From the NCBI GenBank assembly GCA_022779345.1, contig JALFTG010000023.1, positions 1-54,151 on the forward strand: a stretch of DNA of 54,151 nucleotides. Direction: 5' to 3'. Below the pieces are notes generated by a model, which was not told the origin of the DNA, made no database searches, and saw nothing but the letters and a program-made list of their open reading frames with translations. A program made the translations under genes and the position numbers. This stretch comes from Oscillospiraceae bacterium (GTDB taxonomy: Bacteria > Bacillota > Clostridia > Oscillospirales > Oscillospiraceae). Shown here piece after piece: positions 25,458-36,880 of this stretch (its first letter is position 1; each line of letters begins with the position of its first letter).

Positions 25458-27793
25458 CGCCGTTCCTCCAGCCGCACGGCCAGCACCGTCATGTCATCGC
25501 TCTGGCCGTTGGCCGCCTGGGCCGCCATGAGTACCTGCCGGGCCAGGGTTTTCATATCGCAGGCCGCGTTGTCATCAATGAGCTGTTTCATCTCCTCGTC
25601 GCTCCGCCCGGCGGTGACGCCGTCGCTGGCTATGACGGCGATGTTCCCGGGACGCAGGAGCATCCGCACCACATCCGGCGCGTTCTGATCCGCTGTGCCC
25701 ATGCCTGCCGACAGGCTGGTGCCGCGGATCTTCCGGATACCTTTGGCGGTCTTGATGTACGACGGTGCGGCGCCGTATTTGTAAAAGCAGGTCTCCCCGG
25801 AAAACAGGTCCACGCACATGAGATCCACGGTGGCGTAGCCCCAGCTGTCCCGGTTTTTCAGGAGCATGACGGAGTTCAGGATCTTCATGGATGCCGCCGG
25901 AGATACCCCGCTGCGGAGGAATTTCTCCAGCAGGTCCACCACGGCCGCGCTCTCTTTCGCCGCGTCCGCCCCGGTGCCCAGACCGTCGGACAGGATCACG
26001 CACAGTTCCCCGCTGTCGGTCTTGAAATACCGGCCCCGGTCCCCGTTCACGCTCTCCCCTTTTTTCTTCATGGCCGCAATGCCAACGGTCACCGCCAGAG
26101 GCTCCGCCTCCAGCAGGGTCATGCGGCCGGTGGCCTGGGAGTCGTCCCGGGGACGGCACAGGCGCACCCCCAGCACCTCCGACAGCCGGTCCAGATAGTC
26201 CGGCAGGTCCGTGAGTTTTTTCAGCTGGCCGCTTTCAATGGTGATCCGCATCCGCCCCCCGGCATCCCGGAACACCGCCGCGTCTCCTTCGATTTCCAGG
26301 GAGTTCAGGAACCGGATCAGCCGCCGCTCCGCCAGCGGGTCCGCCCCGTGGGGGCTGCCGATTTCCTGGGAAACTTCGCTGAGAATGCCAGAAAAATCTG
26401 CGTACTGCTCCAGGACGGCTTTTGTGTTCTCGTCCAGCTTCATCTTCATCATCCGGCGAAAGGCGTTTCTGCGAAGTTCCTCGTTCACAGCGGCCACCAG
26501 TTCCTCATGGCGGGTGCATTCCTCCCGGAAATAGGCAGGCAGGTCCTCTGTCTCCATTTTCCCCCGGGCCAGCATCTTGGGCGTGGCGTCGTTGAAGATG
26601 TTCAGCGTGTCCAGATATTTCTCGTTCCAGCAGTTATTTTTCTTCCGGCACTTCACGCACACCGCGTCCGCCGCCCGGTCAAACACCGTGGAGATGTCGC
26701 TGTCGTTGGTGTTCTCCTCCGCTGCGCCCATCACCGTCTCACACAGCTCGGAAAATGCGGTGCTCATGCCGTAGACCCGTCCGGCGGTGTACCGCCGCAG
26801 ACCGCTCTCCCCGCAGCCGGAGGAGCCGGTGCGGGTGAGAAAGCCCAGACGGTTCAGGACACTGCCGGGGATCAGCAGGAACGCCACCGAGGCAATGAAC
26901 ACCTCATACAACGCCTCGATCCGGCTGCCGGAGGACCAGGCGCAGATCACCGCCAGGGTGTTGGCCCCGATGAAAGCCAGCAGGAACGCCAGTTTTCCGT
27001 GTTTGGCAAAGATGCCGGATACCAGGCCGCTCAGGGCATAGGCCATGGTGAAAAACGGGGACATGGTGATGGCCGCATCCATGGCCAGACCCATGACCGT
27101 GCCCACCGCGCAGCCCGGGAGCATCCCGGCGGTGAACGCCGCGGTCATCACAGCCAGGACGCACAGAATCCGTCCTGCGGAGAGATAGCCGAACAGGGTG
27201 ATCCTGGACAGGGCAAGGAGCACGCAGGCCAGCAGCACCGTCACAGACACGCTCCGCCGGTTCTCCGCCGTCTCCGTGAGACACTCCTCCCCGCTCAGCG
27301 CGTCCGTGAAGAAATACACCCCCGTCCCCGACAGGACCACCTCCAGAAACAGCCGGGCCGCCAGGGGGACATCCTGCCGGCTGACGGCGATGCTTCCCAG
27401 CGCCAGCGTCACCGCGGCGGCGGAGGCAGTCACTGCCGGGAGAAAGACCCGGTGGCGGCAGATGGTCAGGTCCTGGAACACGAAACTGGCGGTGTAAACC
27501 AGCACACAGCAGGCGATATAGCGGATGCCCCAGTCCAGCCCGCCGGTGAGGGCATAACCCAGGCAGGCACCCGCCAGGGCTGCCACACCGCCGATGCCCG
27601 GCCCGGCCGCCGCCACCATGGCGGCCCCGAAAGGCGCGGAATTCCCCACAATCCGGGCGGAGGCCATGACAAAGCCCAGGGCAAAGTACAGCGCCGCTCC
27701 GATCCCCTTTTTTCTGATTGATTCCTCCGCCGCACCCTGGGTCAGGGTCCGGACGGTCCGCCGCAGCGCAGCGTGTTTTGACTGTTCTGCCAT
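25454..27793 (-). CDS. spoIIE: Stage II sporulation protein E (PP2C phosphatase)
   Basis: Multi-TM N-terminus then PP2C domain: CVILSDGLGTGADAAKESAAVVDLLEKFLRSG...IAVIASDGVT; start MAEQSKHAALRRT at 27793. Confidence 0.95.
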   Translation of the reverse strand: MAEQSKHAALRRTVRTLTQGAAEESIRKKGIGAALYFALGFVMASARIVGNSAPFGAAMVAAAGPGIGGVAALAGACLGYALTGGLDWGIRYIACCVLVYTASFVFQDLTICRHRVFLPAVTASAAAVTLALGSIAVSRQDVPLAARLFLEVVLSGTGVYFFTDALSGEECLTETAENRRSVSVTVLLACVLLALSRITLFGYLSAGRILCVLAVMTAAFTAGMLPGCAVGTVMGLAMDAAITMSPFFTMAYALSGLVSGIFAKHGKLAFLLAFIGANTLAVICAWSSGSRIEALYEVFIASVAFLLIPGSVLNRLGFLTRTGSSGCGESGLRRYTAGRVYGMSTAFSELCETVMGAAEENTNDSDISTVFDRAADAVCVKCRKKNNCWNEKYLDTLNIFNDATPKMLARGKMETEDLPAYFREECTRHEELVAAVNEELRRNAFRRMMKMKLDENTKAVLEQYADFSGILSEVSQEIGSPHGADPLAERRLIRFLNSLEIEGDAAVFRDAGGRMRITIESGQLKKLTDLPDYLDRLSEVLGVRLCRPRDDSQATGRMTLLEAEPLAVTVGIAAMKKKGESVNGDRGRYFKTDSGELCVILSDGLGTGADAAKESAAVVDLLEKFLRSGVSPAASMKILNSVMLLKNRDSWGYATVDLMCVDLFSGETCFYKYGAAPSYIKTAKGIRKIRGTSLSAGMGTADQNAPDVVRMLLRPGNIAVIASDGVTAGRSDEEMKQLIDDNAACDMKTLARQVLMAAQAANGQSDDMTVLAVRLEERR

Positions 27794-27911
27794 TGCCGGT
27801 TCCTCCGAAAAGTTGTTAACATAAAGTATAATTTGGCAACCCGAAAAAGTCCGTCGGAACCCGCTGGCCGTTTTTGGGTTTTCCTTACAGGAAACCGGGC
27901 ATTCTGGAAAA

Positions 27912-27955
27912 AGAAAAACAGGGCTCGTCCCACTCGACAAACCCTGCAGTTTCTG
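27912..27955 (-). terminator. Terminator of HU gene
   Basis: Minus CAGGGtttGTCgagtggGACgaGCCCTG-TTTTTCTTTTT. Confidence 0.8.
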
Positions 27956-27970
27956 ATTTTGTTTTTCGGC

Positions 27971-28246
27971 TTATTCGGCCACGGCGTCCTTCAGACCCTT
28001 GCCGGCCTTGAAGGTGGGCACGCGGGTGGCGGCGATGGCAACGGGCTCGCCGGTACGGGGATTCTTGCCGGTACGCTCGGGGCGGTCCTTCACATCAAAG
28101 GTGCCGAAGCCCACCAGAGCGACCTTGTCGCCGGCCTTCAGGCTTTCGGTGATGGCGTCAAACACAGCGGCAACAGCCTTCTCGGAATCCTTCTTGGACA
28201 GTTCCGCCTTCTCTGCCACGGTGGCAATGAGTTCGGTTTTATTCAT
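27971..28246 (-). CDS. HU family DNA-binding protein
   Basis: [67 protein letters not shown]. Confidence 0.98.
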   Translation of the reverse strand: MNKTELIATVAEKAELSKKDSEKAVAAVFDAITESLKAGDKVALVGFGTFDVKDRPERTGKNPRTGEPVAIAATRVPTFKAGKGLKDAVAE

Positions 28247-28327
28247 GCCTTAATCCTCCTGATATCCATAATAATTCTTTCTATTATAAACCGCTGCTTT
28301 CCCTGAGCGGATCAGAGCATCATCGGT

Positions 28328-29158
28328 TTATTTCTGTTCCAGTGCGCTGAAATACTCCAGCTTGTCGTACACGGGGGTCTTGCCTTCCAGATCGTGCCGG
28401 GCCTGCTGGTGCAGGGCCTCCATCTGGCTGAGGGTCAGATCCTCCAGCCGCTTGCCCTCCCGGGCGGCAGCCTGCTCCACATAGGTCATCCGGCGGATGG
28501 ACTTCTCGCAGGTCCGGTGGACTGCCTCCTCCGGGTCGATCCCGCACATCCGGGCGGCATCCACGGCGGCGAAGATCAGATCGCCCACTTCTTCTATCAT
28601 ATTGTCCCGATCCCCGGCATCTATACCTTCCCGCAGTTCCCGGGCCTCTTCCTCGATCTTGTCCAGGGCGTCGTGGACATCCGGCCAGTCAAAACCGGCG
28701 CGGGCGGCCTTCTTCTGGAGCTTCTCTGCCCGCCAAAGGGCCGGCAGCGTCCGGGCCACACTGTCCATGGAGGACGCGACGGTCTCCTCGCCCCGCTCTT
28801 CCCGCTTCAGCTGATCCCAGTCACGGTCGGTCTTTTCCCCGAACACATTGGGATGGCGGCTGACCAGCTTTTTGCAGGCCCGGTCCGCCACATCGTCCAG
28901 GGTGAAGTGGCCGGCCTGTGCCTCGATGCTGGTGTGAAACAGCACCTGCATCAGCACATCGCCCAGTTCCTCTTCCATGTGGCCGGTGTCCCCCTGGTCA
29001 ATGGTCTCGGCCAGTTCACAGGCCTCCTCCAGCAGGTTCCGCCGGATGCTCTCGTGGGTCTGCACCCGGTCCCAGGGGCAGCCGTTTTCCGAGCGCAGGA
29101 AGTCGATGAGCGCGATGAAGTCGGACAGGTCATATTGATCTTTGCATTCAAATTTCAT
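28328..29158 (-). CDS. mazG: Nucleoside triphosphate pyrophosphohydrolase MazG
   Basis: GCPWDRVQTHESIRRNLLEEACELAETIDQGD...EELGDVLMQVLFH. Confidence 0.97.
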   Translation of the reverse strand: MKFECKDQYDLSDFIALIDFLRSENGCPWDRVQTHESIRRNLLEEACELAETIDQGDTGHMEEELGDVLMQVLFHTSIEAQAGHFTLDDVADRACKKLVSRHPNVFGEKTDRDWDQLKREERGEETVASSMDSVARTLPALWRAEKLQKKAARAGFDWPDVHDALDKIEEEARELREGIDAGDRDNMIEEVGDLIFAAVDAARMCGIDPEEAVHRTCEKSIRRMTYVEQAAAREGKRLEDLTLSQMEALHQQARHDLEGKTPVYDKLEYFSALEQK

Positions 29159-29238
29159 AGCATTCCCTCAGAGACAGATATGTTTATAACATCTTGCACC
29201 TGAAAAGTCAATAAAATACGGTCAATTTCCCGGTCCTG

Positions 29239-30852
29239 TCAGGACATTTTCAGGAGTTTTGCGATTTTTTCCCCTTTGGGAATGAGCTTCAGGTCCTCTG
29301 CGGTGATGGACCGGGTCACAATGACCATGACGAAGTACACGATCACCGCCGCCAGAATGGCCACAGCCAGTTCCACCAGCATCATCAGCCGGCCCGGCTC
29401 CGTGCCCAGCACCAGGGAACACGCCTTGTAGGCTCCCACAGCGGCCACGCCCATCACGGCGGTGCTCACCAGAGGACGGCCCAGAATCCGGCCCAGGTGG
29501 GGATATTCCCCGAAGCAGCGCCTGATGAAGAACACATCCAGCACGCAGATGCTGGCAAAGCAGCACAGGGTGCTGATGGCAGCGCCGTACACATTCACGG
29601 TGGGGATGGCAATCAGGATCCGGTTCAGAAGGATCTTCACCACACCGCCGATCACCGCGGCAATCACCGGCAGACGCTCCTTGCCGCCGGCCTGGAGGAT
29701 GCCGGTCATGACCGTCACCATGCACAGGAAAAAGGAGGCAGCACCCAGCATCATCAGCAGCGTGCCGCCCTGGGCGGCGGCATCCCAGTAGATGACCTTC
29801 ATAATGGGCCTGCTGAGCACGGACAGGCCCACCGCCATGGGCAGGGCCAGAACCGCGGTGATCCGCAGGGCGGTCTCCGCAGTGCTCTTGGCACCCTCGA
29901 AGTTCTTCAGGGCGTACTGAGCCGCCACGGCGGGCACCACGCTCACGGACAGGGCGCTGATAATGGTCGCCGGCAGGTTGTACAGGGTCTGGGCCTTGCC
30001 GTACACGCCGTAGAGCACCTCCGCCGTCTCCTGGGCAAAGCCCGCAGCGCTCTGGAGCAGACCCATGACCTGCCAGGTGTCGATCAGGTTGATGACCGCC
30101 TGGACAGAGGCGCCGATGGAGATGGGGATGGCAATGACCAGCAGGGTCTTGACCGTCTTCCCGGTACTGTCGGGGATATCCGTCTCCTCTGCGGTCAGGG
30201 GCTTGTCGCTGTAGTTGCGGAATTTATAGAAAATCAGGTACGCAAGGGACATGAGGGAACCCACGGTGACGCCGGAGATGGCGGCGGCGCAGCGGACAGG
30301 CAGACTCTTGCCCATATTGGTCAGCACCATCACCAGACCCAGGCCGAACAGGACCTTGAACAGCACCTCCACCACCTGGGAAACCGCCGTGGGCACCATG
30401 TTGGAGTGGCCCTGCATATAGCCCCGGTACACCGCCAGCATACAGCACAGCAGCACGCTGGGGGACAATGCCCAGATGCTCTGGGCGGCCTTGGGCTGCT
30501 TGATCATGGCGGCCAGTTCCGTGGGGAACAGGAACATCACCAGAGAGCACACCAGGCCGATCAGGAAAAAGGCCCCCACAGCCACCCGGAAATACCGGCG
30601 GATCTGCATGGGCCGGTCATTGGCATCTGCCGCGGCGATCAGCCGGGACAGCGCCACCGGCACGCCGGCGGTGGACACGGTGTAAAACACGCTGTAGACA
30701 TTATACGCGGCCAGGAAAATGCCGTAGCCGTCGTCCCCCAGGATGTTGCCCAGAGGAATTTTATACACGGCGCCCAGGATCTTGATGATCACCAGACCTG
30801 CGGTGAGGATCACCGCACCGTGGAGAAAGTTCTGCTTTTTCGCTTCTGCCAA
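29239..30852 (-). CDS. MOP-family flippase, SpoVB/MurJ-like
   Basis: TTG start with RBS GGAGGCGGTATC; AEAKKQNFLHGAVILTAGLVIIKILGAVYKIPLGNILGDDGYGIFLAAYNVY... Confidence 0.9.
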   Translation of the reverse strand: MAEAKKQNFLHGAVILTAGLVIIKILGAVYKIPLGNILGDDGYGIFLAAYNVYSVFYTVSTAGVPVALSRLIAAADANDRPMQIRRYFRVAVGAFFLIGLVCSLVMFLFPTELAAMIKQPKAAQSIWALSPSVLLCCMLAVYRGYMQGHSNMVPTAVSQVVEVLFKVLFGLGLVMVLTNMGKSLPVRCAAAISGVTVGSLMSLAYLIFYKFRNYSDKPLTAEETDIPDSTGKTVKTLLVIAIPISIGASVQAVINLIDTWQVMGLLQSAAGFAQETAEVLYGVYGKAQTLYNLPATIISALSVSVVPAVAAQYALKNFEGAKSTAETALRITAVLALPMAVGLSVLSRPIMKVIYWDAAAQGGTLLMMLGAASFFLCMVTVMTGILQAGGKERLPVIAAVIGGVVKILLNRILIAIPTVNVYGAAISTLCCFASICVLDVFFIRRCFGEYPHLGRILGRPLVSTAVMGVAAVGAYKACSLVLGTEPGRLMMLVELAVAILAAVIVYFVMVIVTRSITAEDLKLIPKGEKIAKLLKMS

Positions 30853-30939
30853 GATACCGCCTCCGAAGGTTCCCCATGCCCGGCGGGCATGGTCTGTACA
30901 TTTTTCCAAATACCTGGCAATGATACACTATCCCGGGGA

Positions 30940-30979
30940 AAAAATCAAGCGGAGACGGTCATGCAGACCGTCTCCGCCG
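30940..30979 (-). terminator. Terminator of gap
   Basis: GGCGGAGACGGTC-TGCAT-GACCGTCTCCGC-TTGATTTTTT. Confidence 0.9.
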
Positions 30980-31005
30980 GGAGATTTCATTGAATTTTCT
31001 GTGAA

Positions 31006-32079
<1,074 letters not shown>

Positions 32080-32149
32080 CTATGACCTTCCATTCCCTTC
32101 CAGAGATCATACCCACCGATCCGGTGCCCGGCAGCGGCGCGCGCCAAAA

Positions 32150-32191
32150 TTCGACAAACGCATTGCGATTTCCCGCTGCATGTACTATAAT
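32150..32191 (+). promoter_or_regulatory. Sigma-A-type promoter with 0A-box-like site
   Basis: TTCGACAAA (32150-32158) then TTGCGA-N17-TATAAT (32163-32191). Confidence 0.6.
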
Positions 32192-32264
32192 AATACGAAA
32201 CTGCCCATTGTTCAAGCAGATTTTGTCTTTTGTCTGTTTTCGTGCAATTTCTCTGGAGGTTTTT

Positions 32265-33338
32265 ATGCTTGGTGATACTTTTGGCATCGGTCAGCTGTTT
32301 GCTCTGTCCCGGGATCCGGTGATCTGCGTCCGGGGCGGTACCGTGCTGTCCATGAATCCGCCCGCGGTGAACCTGTTCGGCGGGGACCGGACCGGGTGCA
32401 ATGCCGCCCAGCTCCTGCCGGAAACGATTCTGTCCGCGGAGTCGGAGCGATTCATCGCCGGCACCGTGGTGAACGGACAGAATGTCACCGTCTCCTGCGG
32501 CACCTGGGAGGATGTCCGGATGTACAGCTTCATTATCCCCGCGCCTGCGGAAAATCAAACCGCCGACCGGGCAATTTCCTCCTCCCTCCGGGAACTGACC
32601 AATACCATCAAGGCCACCACGGATCAGATTCTGGTGCTGTCTGAACGGTATCAGGATGAGAAGCTCTCCCGGTACACCGCCATTCTCAAACACAGCTCCT
32701 GCAGGCTGAAGCGGCTGATCATGAACTATTCCCTGGTGGATGACTGTCTTCGGGGCATCCAGGCCTTCTCCCCCGTCACCGCCTCCGTGAACGCCGTGTG
32801 CCGGGATATGGCCGACATGGTGTCGGATCTGGCGGCCGAACGGAACATCCGGGTGGAATTCCGGGATACGGAGGAGATTTACGCGTCCATGGATGTGGTG
32901 CTGATCCAGCAGATGCTCCTGAACCTGCTGTGCAACAGCCTGCAGAATGCCCCGGAAAACAGCACCATCCGCCTGTCCCTGAGCGCCACGGACAAATTCG
33001 TGTCCATCATGGTGGCCGATGAGGGCGGCGGCATTGCCCCGGAAGTTCTGGCAGAACTGTTCCGGCAGTATGAGCTGCCCCCGGACCTGCACACCGGCCG
33101 GTTCTCCGCCGGGCTGGGTCTGGCCGTGGCCAACAGCATCGCCAGGCTCCACGACGGGGCCATCATCGTCAACAGCACGCCGGGCCACGGCTGCGTTATT
33201 GCCGCCCGCATCCGCCGGAGCACCGACAGGCGGATGATGTCTCCCCGGGAGGATTACCGCTCCGTTCTCACGGACGCGGTGCTGACCCAGCTGTCCCCCT
33301 GGCTCACCTGGAAAGACTACCTGCACACCGGCGACTGA
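32265..33338 (+). CDS. Soluble histidine-kinase-like protein (PAS-like N-term, HATPase_c C-term)
   Basis: RBS TGGAGG before ATG 32265; N box LLNLLCNSLQNAP, G1 VADEGGGIAPEV, G2 FSAGLGLAVANSIARLHDG; no obvious H-box His. Confidence 0.85.
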   Translation: MLGDTFGIGQLFALSRDPVICVRGGTVLSMNPPAVNLFGGDRTGCNAAQLLPETILSAESERFIAGTVVNGQNVTVSCGTWEDVRMYSFIIPAPAENQTADRAISSSLRELTNTIKATTDQILVLSERYQDEKLSRYTAILKHSSCRLKRLIMNYSLVDDCLRGIQAFSPVTASVNAVCRDMADMVSDLAAERNIRVEFRDTEEIYASMDVVLIQQMLLNLLCNSLQNAPENSTIRLSLSATDKFVSIMVADEGGGIAPEVLAELFRQYELPPDLHTGRFSAGLGLAVANSIARLHDGAIIVNSTPGHGCVIAARIRRSTDRRMMSPREDYRSVLTDAVLTQLSPWLTWKDYLHTGD

Positions 33339-33362
33339 AAAATCCCAATCCCATCAAACACA

Positions 33363-33391
33363 AGCGCCCCGGTCATGCTGACCGGGGCGCT
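33363..33391. terminator. Bidirectional terminator
   Basis: AGCGCCCCGGTCATGCTGACCGGGGCGCT. Confidence 0.85.
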
Positions 33392-33394
33392 GAT

Positions 33395-34297
33395 TTATTG
33401 GTTCTGTTTTTCCCTGCGGGTTTTGACGCTCAGGAGAATGACGGCCCCCAGAACGCACAGAATACCGCAGATGTTCTGGGCAGTCATGGCCTCATGGAAG
33501 GCGAAAACGCCCACCAGTGTGGCCACCACGGGCTCCAGATTGGCGTAAATGGACGCCCGTCCGGTCTCCAGGCCGGTGAGGCCGTAGGTATACAGCAGAT
33601 AGGGCAGATAGCCCGTGATCAGGCCGGTGGCGATGCTCCAGCCCAGATGGGTGCCGCTGCTCACCAGCAGGGTCACGGGTGCTTTCAGCCCCCAGACGGC
33701 CGCCGCTCCCACAGCGGCGAACAGGCAGGCATAGAAGGTGACCGTGTTGCTGTGGTAGCCCCGCTCCAGAGCGCAGCGGGCAAAGATGCTGTACAGGGCA
33801 TATCCGAATCCGGCGCCCAGACCGTAGAGGATGCCCGTCCAGGACAGGCGGGTGTCGCCGCCCAGGCCGGACACCAGACAGCAGCCCAGGAAGGCCAGCA
33901 CCAATGCCAGCAGCTTACGCACTGTGAACGGTTCCCGGAACAGGACTGCCGACAGCACCACCACAATGGCCGGGGCCGTGTACAGCAGGATTGCCGCCAC
34001 GGACAGAGACATATAGTTCATGGACTGATAATAGCAGTAGGTGAAAAACAGCAGACCGGCCACGCCTGCCCCCAAAAAGCACCACAGGTCCCGCAGACGG
34101 ATGGCAATCCCGCTCCGGTCCCGGAGCAGGAGCGTCACCAGAAAGGCCAGGGCCGCAATGCCGCAGCGCAGGAACACAATGTCCCCGGCGGAAAAGCCCA
34201 GCGCCCCCATCTCCCGGCGGAACAGGCCCAGAAAGCCCCACAGGGCCGCGGCGATCAGGACGGAAAGCACATATTTCCCGGAAGTCTGTTCCCTCAT
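33395..34297 (-). CDS. EamA/DMT family transporter
   Basis: Ten-TM; LSVLIAALWGFLGLFRREMGALGFSAGDIVFLRCGIAAL...; duplicated EamA repeats. Confidence 0.93.
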   Translation of the reverse strand: MREQTSGKYVLSVLIAAALWGFLGLFRREMGALGFSAGDIVFLRCGIAALAFLVTLLLRDRSGIAIRLRDLWCFLGAGVAGLLFFTYCYYQSMNYMSLSVAAILLYTAPAIVVVLSAVLFREPFTVRKLLALVLAFLGCCLVSGLGGDTRLSWTGILYGLGAGFGYALYSIFARCALERGYHSNTVTFYACLFAAVGAAAVWGLKAPVTLLVSSGTHLGWSIATGLITGYLPYLLYTYGLTGLETGRASIYANLEPVVATLVGVFAFHEAMTAQNICGILCVLGAVILLSVKTRREKQNQ

Positions 34298-35547
34298 GTG
34301 CGGCTCCTTTTCGGGTCTTCCTTCAGCCGGCGGAGAACGGACAGCGGTTCGCAGGACCGGGGCAGTTTCATGGTGAATTCCATCATGGCCCGGGGCGTGG
34401 CGTCAATGGGCGTGCCATCCGGCCCGGCCATTCCATCCGCCGTAAACGGGATGGGCGCACCGTCCCGGGTCAGCAGCTCGATGGCGTCCCCTTGGCAGAA
34501 TTTGTTCCGCTGGGTCAGCCGGGCGTTGCCTTCAGCGTCGCATTCCTCCACCACAGCGCAGATGTCCGCTCCGGCAAAGTAGGCGCTGTCAGCGGTGTAC
34601 TGGCCGGGCTGGCCGTAATAAAAGCCGGTGCTGTAGGGCCGGTGGCTGAGCTGTTCCGTCTCCCGGATCCACACCGGGTCCACTTCCCTGCCCGCCAGCA
34701 CATCGTCGATGGCGTGGCGGTAGGCATTGGTGACGGCCCCGGCGTAGTAGGCGGATTTCATCCGGCCCTCGATCTTCAGGCTGGAGATGCCTGCGTCCAG
34801 CAGTTCCGGCAGGTGCTCAATCATGCACATATCCCGGGAATTCAGGATAAAAGTGCCGTTGTCCTCCCCGATGGGGAAATACTCTCCCGGTCGCTTCTCC
34901 TCCATGAGGGCGTATTTCCACCGGCAGGGCTGGGCGCACTGGCCCCGGTTGGCATCCCGCCTCCCCGTCAGGTAATTGGACAGCAGGCACCGGCCGGAAA
35001 AGGATACGCACATGGCCCCGTGGACAAAGGCCTCAATCTCCAGCTCCGCCGGGATGTTCTGCCGGAAGGCACGGATTTCCTCCAGGCTCATCTCCCGGGC
35101 CAGCACCACACGGGTGGCTCCCAGATCATAGAGCATCTTTGCCGTCTCGCTGTTCACCACACCCAGCTGGGTGCTGATATGTACCGGCACTTTCGGAGCG
35201 TATTTCCGGGCCAGAGAGAACACTCCCAGGTCCGCAATGATCAGCCCGTCCGCCCCCGCGTCCTGGAGCTGTTCCAGATATGCAGGCAGCCGGGGCAGCT
35301 CGTCCTCCCGGGGCAGGGTGTTGCAGGTCACATAGACCTTCACGCCGCGGTCGTGGGCATAGGAGATCGCCCGGGGCAGTTCCTCCGGGCCGAAATTCCC
35401 GGCAGAGGCCCGCATACCGAACTCGGTGCCCGCCAGATATACCGCGTCCGCCCCGTAGTGGACGCACATTTTCAGCCGTTCAAAGTCCCCGGCCGGAGAC
35501 AGCAGCTCCGGCCGGGTGATTCGGGTTTCCATTCTCATATCAGCCAT
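34294..35547 (-). CDS. Peptidase U32 family protein
   Basis: RPELLSPAGDFERLKMCVHYGADAVYLAGTEFGMRA...EIEAFVHGAMCVSFSGRCLLSNYLTGRRDANRGQCAQPCRW. Confidence 0.97.
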   Translation of the reverse strand: MADMRMETRITRPELLSPAGDFERLKMCVHYGADAVYLAGTEFGMRASAGNFGPEELPRAISYAHDRGVKVYVTCNTLPREDELPRLPAYLEQLQDAGADGLIIADLGVFSLARKYAPKVPVHISTQLGVVNSETAKMLYDLGATRVVLAREMSLEEIRAFRQNIPAELEIEAFVHGAMCVSFSGRCLLSNYLTGRRDANRGQCAQPCRWKYALMEEKRPGEYFPIGEDNGTFILNSRDMCMIEHLPELLDAGISSLKIEGRMKSAYYAGAVTNAYRHAIDDVLAGREVDPVWIRETEQLSHRPYSTGFYYGQPGQYTADSAYFAGADICAVVEECDAEGNARLTQRNKFCQGDAIELLTRDGAPIPFTADGMAGPDGTPIDATPRAMMEFTMKLPRSCEPLSVLRRLKEDPKRSRT

Positions 35548-36880
35548 AGTTCTGGGTGCTCACAAACGCCTGATGAGAGGCATAGTCGGAGAAGAACTGG
35601 TGGGTGCCCGTGGCGGTATCCAGCGCATAGTAGTAATAGCTGGTACTCTCCGGGTTCAACGCCGCCTGGATGGAGGCCAGGCCCGGATTGCAGATGGGTC
35701 CGGCGGGCAGGCCGGAATAGAGATAGGTATTGTAGGGGCTGTCGATCTGCAGATCCGCCTCGGTCACTTCATTTTTCCCGGTGATATAGGTGATGGTGCA
35801 GTCCAGCTGCAGGGGCATACCCTCCCGGATGCGGTTATAGATGACGGAGGCGATCTTCGCACGCTCGCTGTCGTTGGCTGCTTCCTTCTCGATCATGGAG
35901 GCGATGGTGATGATCTGATCCATGGTATAACCCATGTCCGCCGCCTGCTGCTCCATCTCATCGGTGATCTTCCGGTTATAGTTGTCCAGGAACTTGCCAA
36001 TGGCGGAAGACGGCTCCATATACACGAAGAAGGTGTAGGTATCCGGGAACAGGTAGCCCTCCAGCCGGGAGGCGTCGCCGGACTCCTTGCCCGCCAGGAA
36101 GGAATAGTTGTAGGAGAAGTTCGCCGCGGCTTTCATCAGGTTCTCATAGGAGTTGACATTGTTCTCCTCCAGCCGCTGGAAAATCTGCTCCAGGGTAAAG
36201 CCCTCCGGGAAGGTGACATCCACTGTCACCGCCGCGCCGGAGCCCTGGTTCATTTTCTTCACCAGCGCCCGGTAGTCAAACTCCGTGGACAGGGTATAGG
36301 ACCCCTCGTCGATCTTGGTGGAGGCGTGGGAGAACATACAGTAGAACTTGAACAGGGATTTATACTCAATCAGTCCCGCCGCCTTCAGCTGTTCGGCCAC
36401 ATAGTCGATGTCCGCATAGGTGACGGTTTTGGTCTTTGGCTGGCCGTTCTCGTCCAGAACCGGATCACCGTTGTCATCCAGCACCGGCTCTTCCTCTTCG
36501 GTGAAAGCGCTCTCATCTAGGGTGATGACGGCCTCCACATCCGGCTTGTTCAGCGCCAGCACATCCGCCGCCGCCATCCAGGCCAGACACGCCAGAATCA
36601 CGCTGACGCTCAGGACGAATACAAAATACATCAGTCCCCCCAGACAGCCGATCCGCATATCCCGGCTCTTCCGGATGGGGCGGTAATCCCGCTCGTCCGG
36701 CTCCTCCGGAACCGGTTCGGGCTTCGGGGCTTTCTGCTTTTTCTCCCGGCGGGACTGCTTCTCCTCCCGGGCGGGCCGCTCGCTTTTCCGGGATTTCCCC
36801 GTGTCGGCGGCGGAATGTCCGGCAGGGCCGGGGGCGTTGGTGCCGAACATCTCTTCCAGCTTCTTATCGTTTTCAGCCAT
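35540..36880 (-). CDS. mltG: Endolytic transglycosylase MltG (YceG-like)
   Basis: VTFPEGFTLEQIFQRLEEN...LEGYLFPDTYTF...IITIASMIEKEAANDSERAKIASVIYNRIREGMPLQLDCTITY. Confidence 0.96.
   Translation of the reverse strand: MAENDKKLEEMFGTNAPGPAGHSAADTGKSRKSERPAREEKQSRREKKQKAPKPEPVPEEPDERDYRPIRKSRDMRIGCLGGLMYFVFVLSVSVILACLAWMAAADVLALNKPDVEAVITLDESAFTEEEEPVLDDNGDPVLDENGQPKTKTVTYADIDYVAEQLKAAGLIEYKSLFKFYCMFSHASTKIDEGSYTLSTEFDYRALVKKMNQGSGAAVTVDVTFPEGFTLEQIFQRLEENNVNSYENLMKAAANFSYNYSFLAGKESGDASRLEGYLFPDTYTFFVYMEPSSAIGKFLDNYNRKITDEMEQQAADMGYTMDQIITIASMIEKEAANDSERAKIASVIYNRIREGMPLQLDCTITYITGKNEVTEADLQIDSPYNTYLYSGLPAGPICNPGLASIQAALNPESTSYYYYALDTATGTHQFFSDYASHQAFVSTQNYG

Noticed and set aside
27934-27941. 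TCGACAAA as a Spo0A box upstream of spoIIE
   Set aside because: Lies inside the HU terminator hairpin, about 140 nt upstream of the spoIIE start; sequence is explained by the hairpin.
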